A stretch of DNA of 64,000 nt from Candidatus Omnitrophota bacterium. GTDB lineage: Bacteria > Omnitrophota > Gorgyraeia > Velamenicoccales > Velamenicoccaceae. A model generated the notes under the pieces. The model did not search any database, was not told the DNA's origin, and saw only the letters and a program-made list of their open reading frames with translations. Below are positions 33,240-40,416 of this stretch, one piece after another. Each line of letters begins with the position of its first letter. Position 1 is the first letter of the stretch. The stretch spans positions 62,001 through 126,000 of the forward strand of contig JACRLT010000003.1 in assembly GCA_016235185.1 (NCBI GenBank), in the 5' to 3' direction. Both the position numbers and the translations under genes were made by a program.

Positions 33240-33310
33240 CCAGTTAACCGGTTGCCTGTTTGCTTGTTAATAATTTAACCGGCTAACCAACAACAGGCCA
33301 GCTGGCTAAC
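33240..33310 (+). repeat. 7-bp tandem repeat array with inverted partner (H4)
   Basis: Roughly 7-phased units CCAGTTA, ACCGGTT, GCCTGTT, TGCTTGT, then after TAATAATTT the complementary AACCGGC, TAACCAA, CAACAGG, CCAGCTGG, CTAAC. One unit is eight bases. It fills the kdsB-kdsA gap and ends just before the kdsA ribosome-binding site. Confidence 0.75.
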
Positions 33311-33322
33311 GAAAGGTGCTTT

Positions 33323-34159
33323 TTGAAGGTTCATCAGGTAAAGATCGGTGATGTTGTAGTGGGCGCAGGCTCGCCGTTTGTGTTGATCGCAGGCCCTTGT
33401 GTCATCGAGACGGAAAAGAGCGTCCTTGCCCACGCAGAGAAACTTAAAAAAATTGCCGAGAGCTTTAACATCCCCCTGATCTTTAAGTCAAGTTATGATA
33501 AGGCAAACCGCACGTCTTTAAGATCCTTCCGCGGCCCGGGCCTTCACGCGGGTCTAAAGATCTTAGCAAAAGTCAAAAAAGAATTTGGGTTGCCGATCTT
33601 GAGCGATGTGCATAATGCCGTGGAGGCTAAGGCCGCAGGCCGTGTTTTGGATTGCCTGCAGATACCGGCTTTTTTGTGCCGCCAGACAGATCTTCTGGTC
33701 GCAGCGGCCCGGACAGGCAAACCCGTTAATGTCAAAAAGGGCCAGTTTCTGTCGCCATGGAACATGCAGGAGGCTGTCAAAAAAATCGAGTCTCAAGCTA
33801 ATCATCGGATACTTTTGACGGAAAGAGGTTCAAGTTTTGGGTATAACAATCTAGTCGTTGATTTCAGGGGCCTGGGCGTAATGAGAGCTTTAGGCTACCC
33901 TGTTGTTTTCGATGCAACGCATAGCGTCCAGCTGCCTGGTTTGTTGGGTAATGTTAGCGGCGGAGAAAGGCAGCATGTGGCAGCCCTTAGCCGCGCTGCA
34001 GTGGCTTTTGGGTGTGATGCCTTATTTTTAGAATGTCACGAGAGCCCGGATAAGGCCCCGTGTGACGGCCCTAACATGATCTCTTTGGGCGCCCTTAGAG
34101 ACTTATTAGCTATTGTGCAGGATATCGACTCGGTTGTTTTGAAAAACCGCATAAGGTGA
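33323..34159 (+). CDS. kdsA: 3-deoxy-D-manno-octulosonate 8-phosphate synthase
   Basis: A 278-residue class I aldolase-fold enzyme condensing phosphoenolpyruvate with arabinose 5-phosphate. Seen: LIAGPCVIE, FKSSYDKANRTS, RGPGL, SDVHN, DCLQIPAFLCRQTDLL, VKKGQFLSPW, TERGSSFGYNNLVVDFRGL, FDATHSVQLPG and ECHESPDKAPCDGPNM. The FLCRQTD cysteine is the position used as a metal ligand in metal-dependent KDO8PS. The start is TTG at 33323 with AAAGGTG upstream. Confidence 0.95.
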   Translation: MKVHQVKIGDVVVGAGSPFVLIAGPCVIETEKSVLAHAEKLKKIAESFNIPLIFKSSYDKANRTSLRSFRGPGLHAGLKILAKVKKEFGLPILSDVHNAVEAKAAGRVLDCLQIPAFLCRQTDLLVAAARTGKPVNVKKGQFLSPWNMQEAVKKIESQANHRILLTERGSSFGYNNLVVDFRGLGVMRALGYPVVFDATHSVQLPGLLGNVSGGERQHVAALSRAAVAFGCDALFLECHESPDKAPCDGPNMISLGALRDLLAIVQDIDSVVLKNRIR

Positions 34160-34215
34160 GAGTTCTATCCGCCGAAGGCGGATTTCGCTAGATAAGTTCA
34201 TTTAGGTGCTCAATG
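34157..34215 (+). repeat. Hairpin repeat family C, copy 2, at the kdsD start
   Basis: ATCCGCC-GA-AGGCGGAT hairpin, TTTCGCT, ATAAG, TTCA, then TAGGTGCTCAATG whose last three bases are the kdsD start. It matches copy C1 through the whole 50 bases. AGGTG is the ribosome-binding site. Confidence 0.6.
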
Positions 34216-35172
34216 CATATTGAACAGGCTAAAAAAGTATTGAAGATAGAAGCGCAAGCCATCCAGAACCTTTCGAAAAGGTTGGGGGGTGAATTCAACC
34301 GTGCGATCGAGCTTCTTGCAAAATGTCCCGGCCGGGTCATAGTCACCGGCATGGGCAAAGGCGGCATAATAGGCCAAAAGATATCCGCTACCCTTTCATC
34401 CACCGGGACACCGAGCCTTTTTCTGCATTCGGCCGAGGCCATACATGGGGACCTGGGCCGTGTCACCAAGGAAGATGTGGTGTTGGCCATTTCTAACAGC
34501 GGCGAGACAGAAGAGGTCATCCGCCTGCTTCCGCTGATCAAAAAAATAGGGGCCAAGCTTATCGCGCTGACGGGGAATGTCGGATCTAACTTAGCTAAGT
34601 ACAGCGATGTTGTACTTGATGTTTCGGTGAAGCGGGAGGCCTGCCCATTAGGCCTTGCGCCTACGGCGAGCACGACAGCCACTCTTGCAATGGGCGATTG
34701 CCTGGCTGTCTGCCTGTTAAAGAAGAAGGGATTTAAGGAAGAAAATTTTGCTTTTTACCATCCGGGCGGAGCATTGGGCAAACGGTTGCTTTTAAAAGTC
34801 GAAGATATAATGCGTAAGGGCGATGCGAACCCGCTTGTCGGCGAAAATATGCTTGTGCGCGATGTGCTTTTCGAGATCACTGAAGCGCGGGCCGGCGCAG
34901 CCAGTGTCATTGATAAGGCTGGAAAACTCTCGGGGCTATTTACGGATGGAGACCTGCGTCGTCATTTAAAAAGTGATTCAAACCTAGCTTCGAGGCTGGT
35001 CAAGGATGTAATGACAAAAAAGCCCATAACAATCTCTAAGGATTGCCTGGCTTCAGAGGCCCTAAGGATCTTGAAAGAAAAACGCATTGACGAAATTCCT
35101 GTCGTGGATAGCAAACGTAAGCCTATAGGTATGCTTGATGTCCAGGATTTGCTAAAGACAGGGATAGTGTAA
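34213..35172 (+). CDS. kdsD: Arabinose-5-phosphate isomerase (SIS + two CBS domains)
   Basis: A 319-residue isomerase converting ribulose 5-phosphate to arabinose 5-phosphate for Kdo synthesis (KpsF/GutQ family). The SIS domain (~30-190) has VTGMGKGGIIGQKISATLSSTGTPS, ISNSGETEEVI and LGLAPTASTTATLAMGD. Two CBS repeats follow (~200-319), with FTDGDLRRHL between them and a final DEIPVVDSKRKPIGMLDVQDLL. Placed between kdsA and kdsC, which supports the Kdo role over gutQ. Confidence 0.93.
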   Translation: MHIEQAKKVLKIEAQAIQNLSKRLGGEFNRAIELLAKCPGRVIVTGMGKGGIIGQKISATLSSTGTPSLFLHSAEAIHGDLGRVTKEDVVLAISNSGETEEVIRLLPLIKKIGAKLIALTGNVGSNLAKYSDVVLDVSVKREACPLGLAPTASTTATLAMGDCLAVCLLKKKGFKEENFAFYHPGGALGKRLLLKVEDIMRKGDANPLVGENMLVRDVLFEITEARAGAASVIDKAGKLSGLFTDGDLRRHLKSDSNLASRLVKDVMTKKPITISKDCLASEALRILKEKRIDEIPVVDSKRKPIGMLDVQDLLKTGIV

Positions 35173-35177
35173 GCGAT

Positions 35178-35308
35178 AATGACAAATGCCAAAATTCAAA
35201 TGACAAATGAATGACTGAAATCCCAATGAGTACTCTTTGAAGATTTTTATTGGAAATTTATCATTGAAAATTAATTTGTTATTTGACATTTGGGCTTTGT
35301 CATTGAAG
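35178..35308 (+). repeat. 7-bp tandem repeat array with inverted partner (H5)
   Basis: AATGACA, AATGCCA, AAATTCA, AATGACA, AATGAAT, GACTGAA and so on for about nine units, then a complementary T-rich set with TTGTCAT and TTGACAT units. It fills the kdsD-kdsC gap, begins five bases after the kdsD stop and is the longest array in the window. Confidence 0.8.
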
Positions 35309-35313
35309 TTATT

Positions 35314-35841
35314 ATGATTGCCAAAATACTCAAAGACAGGTTTAAAAAAGTAAAATTCCTCCTTTTAGACGTGGACGGAGTTTTGACAGACGGCCGTATT
35401 GTTTACGACTCCAATGGCAATGATTCCAAATTTTTTGACGTACATGACGGTTTAGGGGTTCATCTATTGGGCCGCATGGGCATCAAAACCATTCTGATCA
35501 CGGCAAAGGGTTCTGGGTCTATTAAGCCGCGCGCAAAGGACATGCGGGTTGAGGCGGTTTATGAAAATATCTTGCCTAAGACCAAGGTGTATGACAAGGT
35601 CTGCAAAAAATACGGTTTGAAAGATAGCGAGATATGTTTTGTGGGCGACGATCTTGTGGATCTTTGTGTTTTAAAAAAAGCCGGTGTGCCGGTTGCGACG
35701 CATAACGCGGCCCGCGAGATAAAGCAGGCCGCGCTTTACGTGACAAAAAGAGACGGCGGCCGTGGCGCTGTCCGTGAAGTAGCGGAACTTATTTTGAGAT
35801 CAAAGGGATTGTGGCAGAAGGCGCTTGAGATTTATGCGTAA
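35314..35841 (+). CDS. kdsC: 3-deoxy-manno-octulosonate-8-phosphatase
   Basis: A 175-residue cap-less HAD phosphatase removing the phosphate of Kdo-8-P. LLLDVDGVLTDGRI carries the nucleophile and acid Asp (DVDG), FDVHDGLGVHLLGRMGI is the KdsC signature, TAKGS is motif II, and CFVGDDLVDLCVL is motif IV. I use ATG 35314; an in-frame ATG at 35290 lies in the heptamer array H5. The ribosome-binding site is weak (TTGAAG). Confidence 0.93.
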   Translation: MIAKILKDRFKKVKFLLLDVDGVLTDGRIVYDSNGNDSKFFDVHDGLGVHLLGRMGIKTILITAKGSGSIKPRAKDMRVEAVYENILPKTKVYDKVCKKYGLKDSEICFVGDDLVDLCVLKKAGVPVATHNAAREIKQAALYVTKRDGGRGAVREVAELILRSKGLWQKALEIYA

Positions 35842-35883
35842 GTCTTGCCCGTCATTGACCCAAGTGGATGGCGATAAGATTTC

Positions 35884-35912
35884 TTGACAAGCCTGTCCTA
35901 ATCGAGAATAAT
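35884..35912 (+). promoter_or_regulatory. Sigma70-type promoter for lptCA-lptB
   Basis: TTGACA (35884-35889) and AATAAT (35907-35912) with a 17-base spacer; initiation near 35919. The transcript would begin just before repeat B4. Confidence 0.6.
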
Positions 35913-35926
35913 ATAACTCCTTAAAT

Positions 35927-36022
35927 GACGACATAACTTACGGAGCTTTTTGCGACGTAAGTTATTTGTCGGAATTAATCCTTGACGTTTACCTATAAAT
36001 ATATGTCGGTAAGTGTCAAGGA
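35927..36022 (+). repeat. Double-hairpin repeat family B, copy 4
   Basis: GACGACATAACTTACG pairs with CGTAAGTTATTTGTC (35927-35970), then GGAATT and a second hairpin ATCCTTGAC..TTACC / GGTAA..GTCAAGGAT (about 35977-36022). The loop GGAGCTTTTTGCGA is diverged from the GGAAC...GTGAA of copies 1-3. It lies in the probable leader of the lptC-lptA gene. Confidence 0.65.
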
Positions 36023-36051
36023 TCTATGCAGGTAATTTTCCTCTATAATCC

Positions 36052-36936
36052 ATGGTTAAAAAACTGATTTCTATCTTTTTTGTGCTCTTATTTTCTGCCT
36101 TCGCGCCATTTTGCGCCTTGGCAGCTATGGCTTCCGGCGTACCGGCGTCAACGTCCGAGCCACAGGAAATGCATGATTTCAGTATTTCCGGTTACGGAGC
36201 AAGAGGGGAAAAGACGTGGGAGGTCGAAGGCGTCTCCATGAACATGGCCGGTAAGGATGTTGATATCTCCGATATCACCGCGCACCTTTACGGTGAAGAA
36301 GAGAACATGGTGCTTACGGCGGATGAGGGCCGTTTCGACAGAGATACGGGTGTTGTTCACCTGACTAAGAATGTCCGCGCTGTTACGGATCAGGGCGCGG
36401 AACTAAAGACCGATTCGCTGGATTGGTCCCAAAAAGAACAGGTTGTCTCAACGGCCGATAAGGTCGATATCACCAAAGGGAATATGAATGCTACAGGCCA
36501 GGGGATCCTGGCTCACCCTGATTTCAAGGTCGCAAAGTTAGAAAAAGACGTCAAGTTGACGGTGGACCAAGAAAAGAAACAAGATGCAGATGCTGCGCAG
36601 GCTCCCGGTCAAAAGGGCCGCATGATCATTACCTGTGACGGGCCTATGGAGCTGGATTACGAGAAACACTACGCGACTTTTGAGAAAAATGTAAAGGTTG
36701 AAGGCGATGCCGAGCAGGGTACGATGATCGCAGACAAGATGACTATAACATTCAGCCCTGCCACAAAACAGGTGGATAAGATGGAGGCTGCGGGACACGT
36801 CAGGATCATCAAGGGGGACAATGTTTCGGAAAGCGAAGGCGCTATTTTTACGGCGCAGGACAAGAAACTTTTACTGACCGGGCGGCCCAAGCTTGTATTT
36901 TATACGGAAGAAGGTATACCAAATGTATCTCCTTGA
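36052..36936 (+). CDS. LptC-LptA fusion-like periplasmic LPS transport protein
   Basis: A 294-residue protein with a signal peptide (1-25, cleavage near ALAA). Residues ~40-172 resemble LptC: YGARGEKTWEVEG, LTADEGRFDRDTGVVHL, GAELKTDSLDWSQ and a repeated GILAHPDFK-type strand pattern. A charged, Gln/Ala-rich linker (~173-190) leads to an OstA/LptA-like domain (~191-290) with CDGPMELDYEKHYATFEKNV and AEQGTMIADKMTITF. Together these would form part of the beta-jellyroll bridge carrying LPS from the inner membrane to LptD. The N-terminus looks cleavable rather than a membrane anchor as in classical LptC. lptB follows, overlapping by 14 bases. Confidence 0.75.
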   Translation: MVKKLISIFFVLLFSAFAPFCALAAMASGVPASTSEPQEMHDFSISGYGARGEKTWEVEGVSMNMAGKDVDISDITAHLYGEEENMVLTADEGRFDRDTGVVHLTKNVRAVTDQGAELKTDSLDWSQKEQVVSTADKVDITKGNMNATGQGILAHPDFKVAKLEKDVKLTVDQEKKQDADAAQAPGQKGRMIITCDGPMELDYEKHYATFEKNVKVEGDAEQGTMIADKMTITFSPATKQVDKMEAAGHVRIIKGDNVSESEGAIFTAQDKKLLLTGRPKLVFYTEEGIPNVSP

Positions 36937-37645
36937 GACAAAAGGATTGGTAAAGAGTTACCATAATCGCCGGGTCGTAGACGGTGTAGACTTGGAGGTT
37001 AAGCGCGGGGAGATCGTGGGTTTATTGGGGCCTAATGGCGCCGGAAAGACCACTACCTTCTATATGATCGTTGGGATCATAGCGCCCGAACAGGGAAAGA
37101 TCACATTTGACAATAATGATATTACGCGCCTGCCCATACATCAGCGGTCGCACTTCGGCATAGGCTATCTTGCGCAGGAGAGTTCTGTTTTTAGAAAGCT
37201 TACCGTAGAACAGAATATCATGTCGATCTTAGAGACCTTGCCGATATCGCTGCGCGAGAGAAAAAAAAGGCTTAATAATCTTTTGGAGGAGTTAAAGATA
37301 GCGCACCTGCGTAAACATAAGGCATATACGCTTTCCGGCGGAGAGCGTAGGCGCCTGGAGATCACGCGCGCACTGGTGACCAATCCGTCTTTCATACTTT
37401 TGGATGAGCCGTTTTCAGGTATCGACCCTATTGTCGTGGCTGATGCCCAAGCAATTATACGTGATCTGAAAGAAAAAGGGCTCGGCGTGCTTTTGACTGA
37501 CCACAATGTGCGCGAGACACTATCTATTACGGACAGGGCGTATTTAATAGCTCAAGGCAAGATATTGATCTCCGGCAGCGCCCAAGACCTGATCAACGAC
37601 GCAAAAACGCGCGAGCTTTATTTAGGCGAAAAATTCAGGATGTAA
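36923..37645 (+). CDS. lptB: LPS export ABC transporter ATP-binding protein
   Basis: A 240-residue cytoplasmic ATPase powering LPS extraction with LptF and LptG. Walker A GPNGAGKTTTFY (~36-47), the Q-loop LAQESSVF, signature LSGGERRRLEI, Walker B FILLDEPFSGIDPI and the switch His DHNVRET are all present and of LptB type. The start ATG is at 36923, inside the preceding lpt gene; a longer in-frame start at 36893 is less likely. Confidence 0.95.
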   Translation: MYLLETKGLVKSYHNRRVVDGVDLEVKRGEIVGLLGPNGAGKTTTFYMIVGIIAPEQGKITFDNNDITRLPIHQRSHFGIGYLAQESSVFRKLTVEQNIMSILETLPISLRERKKRLNNLLEELKIAHLRKHKAYTLSGGERRRLEITRALVTNPSFILLDEPFSGIDPIVVADAQAIIRDLKEKGLGVLLTDHNVRETLSITDRAYLIAQGKILISGSAQDLINDAKTRELYLGEKFRM

Positions 37646-37665
37646 AAAAGGGAGGTTTTAAGTTA

Positions 37666-38535
37666 ATGAAAGTCACAACCAAAAAATCCAAAGAAAACAA
37701 AGTGACCATCGACATCGAGGTCCCGCAGGATGTCGTAAAGAAGAAATTCGACGAGGTCTACGAGCAGATAAACAAAGAAGCCAAGATCCCGGGTTTCCGC
37801 GCCGGCAAGGTGCCGCGGCCTGTGCTGGAGCAGCATCACGCCAAGCTCGCCCGTGAAGAAGTCTTGAAAAGCCTGATCCCGGAGACTTACGAAGAGAGTG
37901 TAAAGAACGAAAATATAGATGTCATAGATATGCCCGAGATCTCCGAGGTAAAATTAGAGTCGGACGTTCTTTCCTATAAAGCCGAGGTCGAGATCAAGCC
38001 GCAGATAAATATCAAGCAATACAAAGGTTTGAAGATAAAGAAAAACGAGATAAAGGTTGAGCCATCCGATGTGGAAGATTACTTAAAGCAGGTCAAGCAG
38101 GGCCGCAGCCCTGATGTCTGCGACGAAAAACTTGCCAGGAGCTTGGGTTATAAGACAAAAGAGGAATTTATGGATTGTCTGACCAAGCAGTTATTCCTGA
38201 AAAAAGAGAACGAGGAGCGCGCCCGCTTAGAGAAAGAATTGATCAATCAGCTTTTGAGCAATGCTTCTTTTGCCGTGCCTAAGGTCTTGGTCGATAAAAG
38301 GATCCATGAGCTGGAGCACCAGGCTGCGCACCAGATGGAGAATTACGGGATCCCCGAAGACAAGATAAAGGAGCGCCTGCAGGAATTTAAGCCTAAGTTC
38401 AAGACCGAAGCCGAAGAACAGGTAAAAATATTTCTTATCTTAGAAGAAGTCGGAAAGCTTGAAAAGATAAAAGCCGACGATCAATTGATAAACCATACGA
38501 TAGAACTTGTTTTTGCCGAAGCGGAGTGGGCGTAA
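37666..38535 (+). CDS. tig: Trigger factor lacking the PPIase domain
   Basis: A 289-residue ribosome-associated chaperone; typical trigger factors have about 430. The N-terminal ribosome-binding domain (1-~115) contains the signature GFRAGKVPRP (43-52). After VEIKPQINIKQYKGLKI the sequence passes directly to the C-terminal helical arms (DEKLARSLGYKTKEEF to the end), so the FKBP-like prolyl isomerase domain normally inserted here is missing cleanly. The frame is intact. GGGAGG precedes the start. It is followed by clpP, the usual tig-clpP order; clpX is not in the window. Confidence 0.88.
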   Translation: MKVTTKKSKENKVTIDIEVPQDVVKKKFDEVYEQINKEAKIPGFRAGKVPRPVLEQHHAKLAREEVLKSLIPETYEESVKNENIDVIDMPEISEVKLESDVLSYKAEVEIKPQINIKQYKGLKIKKNEIKVEPSDVEDYLKQVKQGRSPDVCDEKLARSLGYKTKEEFMDCLTKQLFLKKENEERARLEKELINQLLSNASFAVPKVLVDKRIHELEHQAAHQMENYGIPEDKIKERLQEFKPKFKTEAEEQVKIFLILEEVGKLEKIKADDQLINHTIELVFAEAEWA

Positions 38536-38542
38536 TAAAACC

Positions 38543-38614
38543 GTCGACAGTCGATGGTCCATGGACCATGGTTAAAATCTTTTTACCGTGGACTATGGAC
38601 TGTGGACTGTGGAC
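38543..38614 (+). repeat. 7-bp tandem repeat array forming an inverted repeat (H6)
   Basis: GTCGACA, GTCGATG, GTCCATG, GACCATG, then after ~16 bases CGTGGAC, TATGGAC, TGTGGAC, TGTGGAC. It has the same sequence family and arm order as H1, 35 kb away, and again occupies the whole gap up to the next ribosome-binding site (GGAGG). Confidence 0.85.
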
Positions 38615-38631
38615 TAATTCGGAGGATTAAA

Positions 38632-39240
38632 ATGTCACAATCACAGGTATTAGTTCCGATGGTTATAGAACAAACGGGCAGGGTAGAACGGGCCTACGAT
38701 ATTTATTCACGACTGTTAAAAGACAGGATCATCTTTGTAGGCACACCGATCGACGATAATGTAGCAAATATCGTCATTGCCCAGCTTCTTTTTTTACAGA
38801 TGGAAGACGTCAATAAGGATATAAGCCTTTATATAAATACGCCGGGCGGTTCGGTGACGAGCGGTCTGGCCATATATGATACTATGCAATTTGTCAAATG
38901 TGATGTTGCCACATATTGTGTGGGCCAGGCGACAAGCATGGGCGCTTTGTTGCTGGCTGCGGGGAATAAAGGGAAACGATATGGTTTGCCGAATTCCCGT
39001 ATCATGATCCATCAGCCGTGGGGCGGCGTGCAGGGCGCGGCATCTGATATTTCTATCCAGGCCAAGGAGATATTGAGGCTGCGTGAAATGCTCGAACAAG
39101 TCCTAGTGAGGCATACAGGACAGCCGTTGGAAAAGATCAAGAAAGATTCTGACAGGGATTATTTCATGTCGGCCAGCGAAGCCAAGGATTACGGCATTCT
39201 CGACGAGGTTATTCCGGCAAAAGAGATAAAAAAGAGTTAA
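38632..39240 (+). CDS. clpP: ATP-dependent Clp protease proteolytic subunit
   Basis: A 202-residue serine peptidase subunit that forms the ClpP barrel. Catalytic Ser in [14 protein letters not shown] (~102), His in MIHQPWGG (~127) and Asp in the DSDRDYFMS region (~176) are present, and [19 protein letters not shown] is the substrate-strand motif. The start ATG at 38632 has GGAGG upstream; an in-frame start at 38554 would translate array H6. Confidence 0.96.
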   Translation: MSQSQVLVPMVIEQTGRVERAYDIYSRLLKDRIIFVGTPIDDNVANIVIAQLLFLQMEDVNKDISLYINTPGGSVTSGLAIYDTMQFVKCDVATYCVGQATSMGALLLAAGNKGKRYGLPNSRIMIHQPWGGVQGAASDISIQAKEILRLREMLEQVLVRHTGQPLEKIKKDSDRDYFMSASEAKDYGILDEVIPAKEIKKS

Positions 39241-39254
39241 ATTTCGGAGGGATC

Positions 39255-40391
39255 ATGAAAAAGAATTTTCTATTGACGCCTGGGCCGACACCGTTACCGC
39301 CTGAAATTTGTGAGGCGTTATCACGGCCTATCATCCACCATCGCACGCCGCAGTTCCAGGCTATTTTAAAAGAAGCCGAAGAGGGCTTAAAGGCTGTTTT
39401 TCAGACGAAAAATGACGTTTTTATACTGACCTCTTCCGGGACAGGCGCCATGGAGGCTGCGGTCGTAAATCTCCTTTCATGGGGAGACAAGGCCCTGGTG
39501 ATCCAGGGTGGAAAATTCGGTGAGCGCTGGACCGAGCTATGCGAAGCTTACGGCATTAAGCCGCTTGTTTTGAACGTTGAGTGGGGCAAAGCGCTTGACC
39601 CGGATGTCCTAAAGGGATATTTGAACAAGGAAAAAGCGATCAAGGTTGTTTTTTCAACACTATGCGAAACTTCTACAGGCGTCACCTTTGATATAAAAGC
39701 TATTTCCCAAGTGGTAGGCGAGACCGATTCGGTCTTGGTCGTAGATGCGATCAGCGGTTTAGGCGCTGTGGATCTATGCATGGATGACTGGGGCGTAGAT
39801 GTTGTTGTATGCGGTTCTCAAAAGGGGCTTATGCTGCCTCCGGGTTTGGGTTTTATAGCTGTCAGCAAAAAAGCCTGGCAACTTGTGGAAGAATCCAAGT
39901 GCCCTAAATATTATTTTGATCTCAAAGAGGCCAAGAAGGCCATAGATAAGACAGATACGCCTTTTACCCCTGCCATAGGCCTTATCGTAGCATTGAATGA
40001 AGCGCTCAAGATCATGCGCGCCGAAGGCCTGGAAAATATATTCAAGCGGCATAAAAAATTAGCGGAGGCAACGCGTGCGGCAATGATCGCTTTGGGATTG
40101 GAGCTTTTCAGTCCTACAGCGGCATCGGATGCCGTGACAGCGGCTAAAGTGCCTCATGGTATAGACGGAGAGAAGCTCGTCAAACTCATGCGCGACGAAT
40201 ACGGTGTCACTATCGCCGGCGGCCAGGGCGAGATGAAAGGTAAGCTTGTCAGGATCGCACATATGGGCTATATCAGCGAGTTCGATATCATCCTGGGTAT
40301 TTCGTGCCTGGAAAAAGCATTGAAAAAAATGGGTTATAATTTTGAATTAGGCGCTGGTGTGAGGGCGGCGCAGGAAGTGTTGTTGAAGTAG
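39255..40391 (+). CDS. Class V aminotransferase (alanine-glyoxylate / phosphoserine type)
   Basis: A 378-residue PLP enzyme of the alanine-glyoxylate/serine-pyruvate aminotransferase group. TPGPTPLPPE is the N-terminal signature, TSSGTGAMEAA binds phosphate, DAISGLGAVDL holds the PLP Asp, and GSQKGLMLPPG the Schiff-base lysine (~190). Its position directly before serA suggests that it serves as phosphoserine aminotransferase in serine synthesis, which is an inference. GGAGGG lies upstream. Confidence 0.88.
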   Translation: MKKNFLLTPGPTPLPPEICEALSRPIIHHRTPQFQAILKEAEEGLKAVFQTKNDVFILTSSGTGAMEAAVVNLLSWGDKALVIQGGKFGERWTELCEAYGIKPLVLNVEWGKALDPDVLKGYLNKEKAIKVVFSTLCETSTGVTFDIKAISQVVGETDSVLVVDAISGLGAVDLCMDDWGVDVVVCGSQKGLMLPPGLGFIAVSKKAWQLVEESKCPKYYFDLKEAKKAIDKTDTPFTPAIGLIVALNEALKIMRAEGLENIFKRHKKLAEATRAAMIALGLELFSPTAASDAVTAAKVPHGIDGEKLVKLMRDEYGVTIAGGQGEMKGKLVRIAHMGYISEFDIILGISCLEKALKKMGYNFELGAGVRAAQEVLLK

Positions 40392-40416
40392 CCACAAATA
40401 CAAGCGGAGACAGAAA

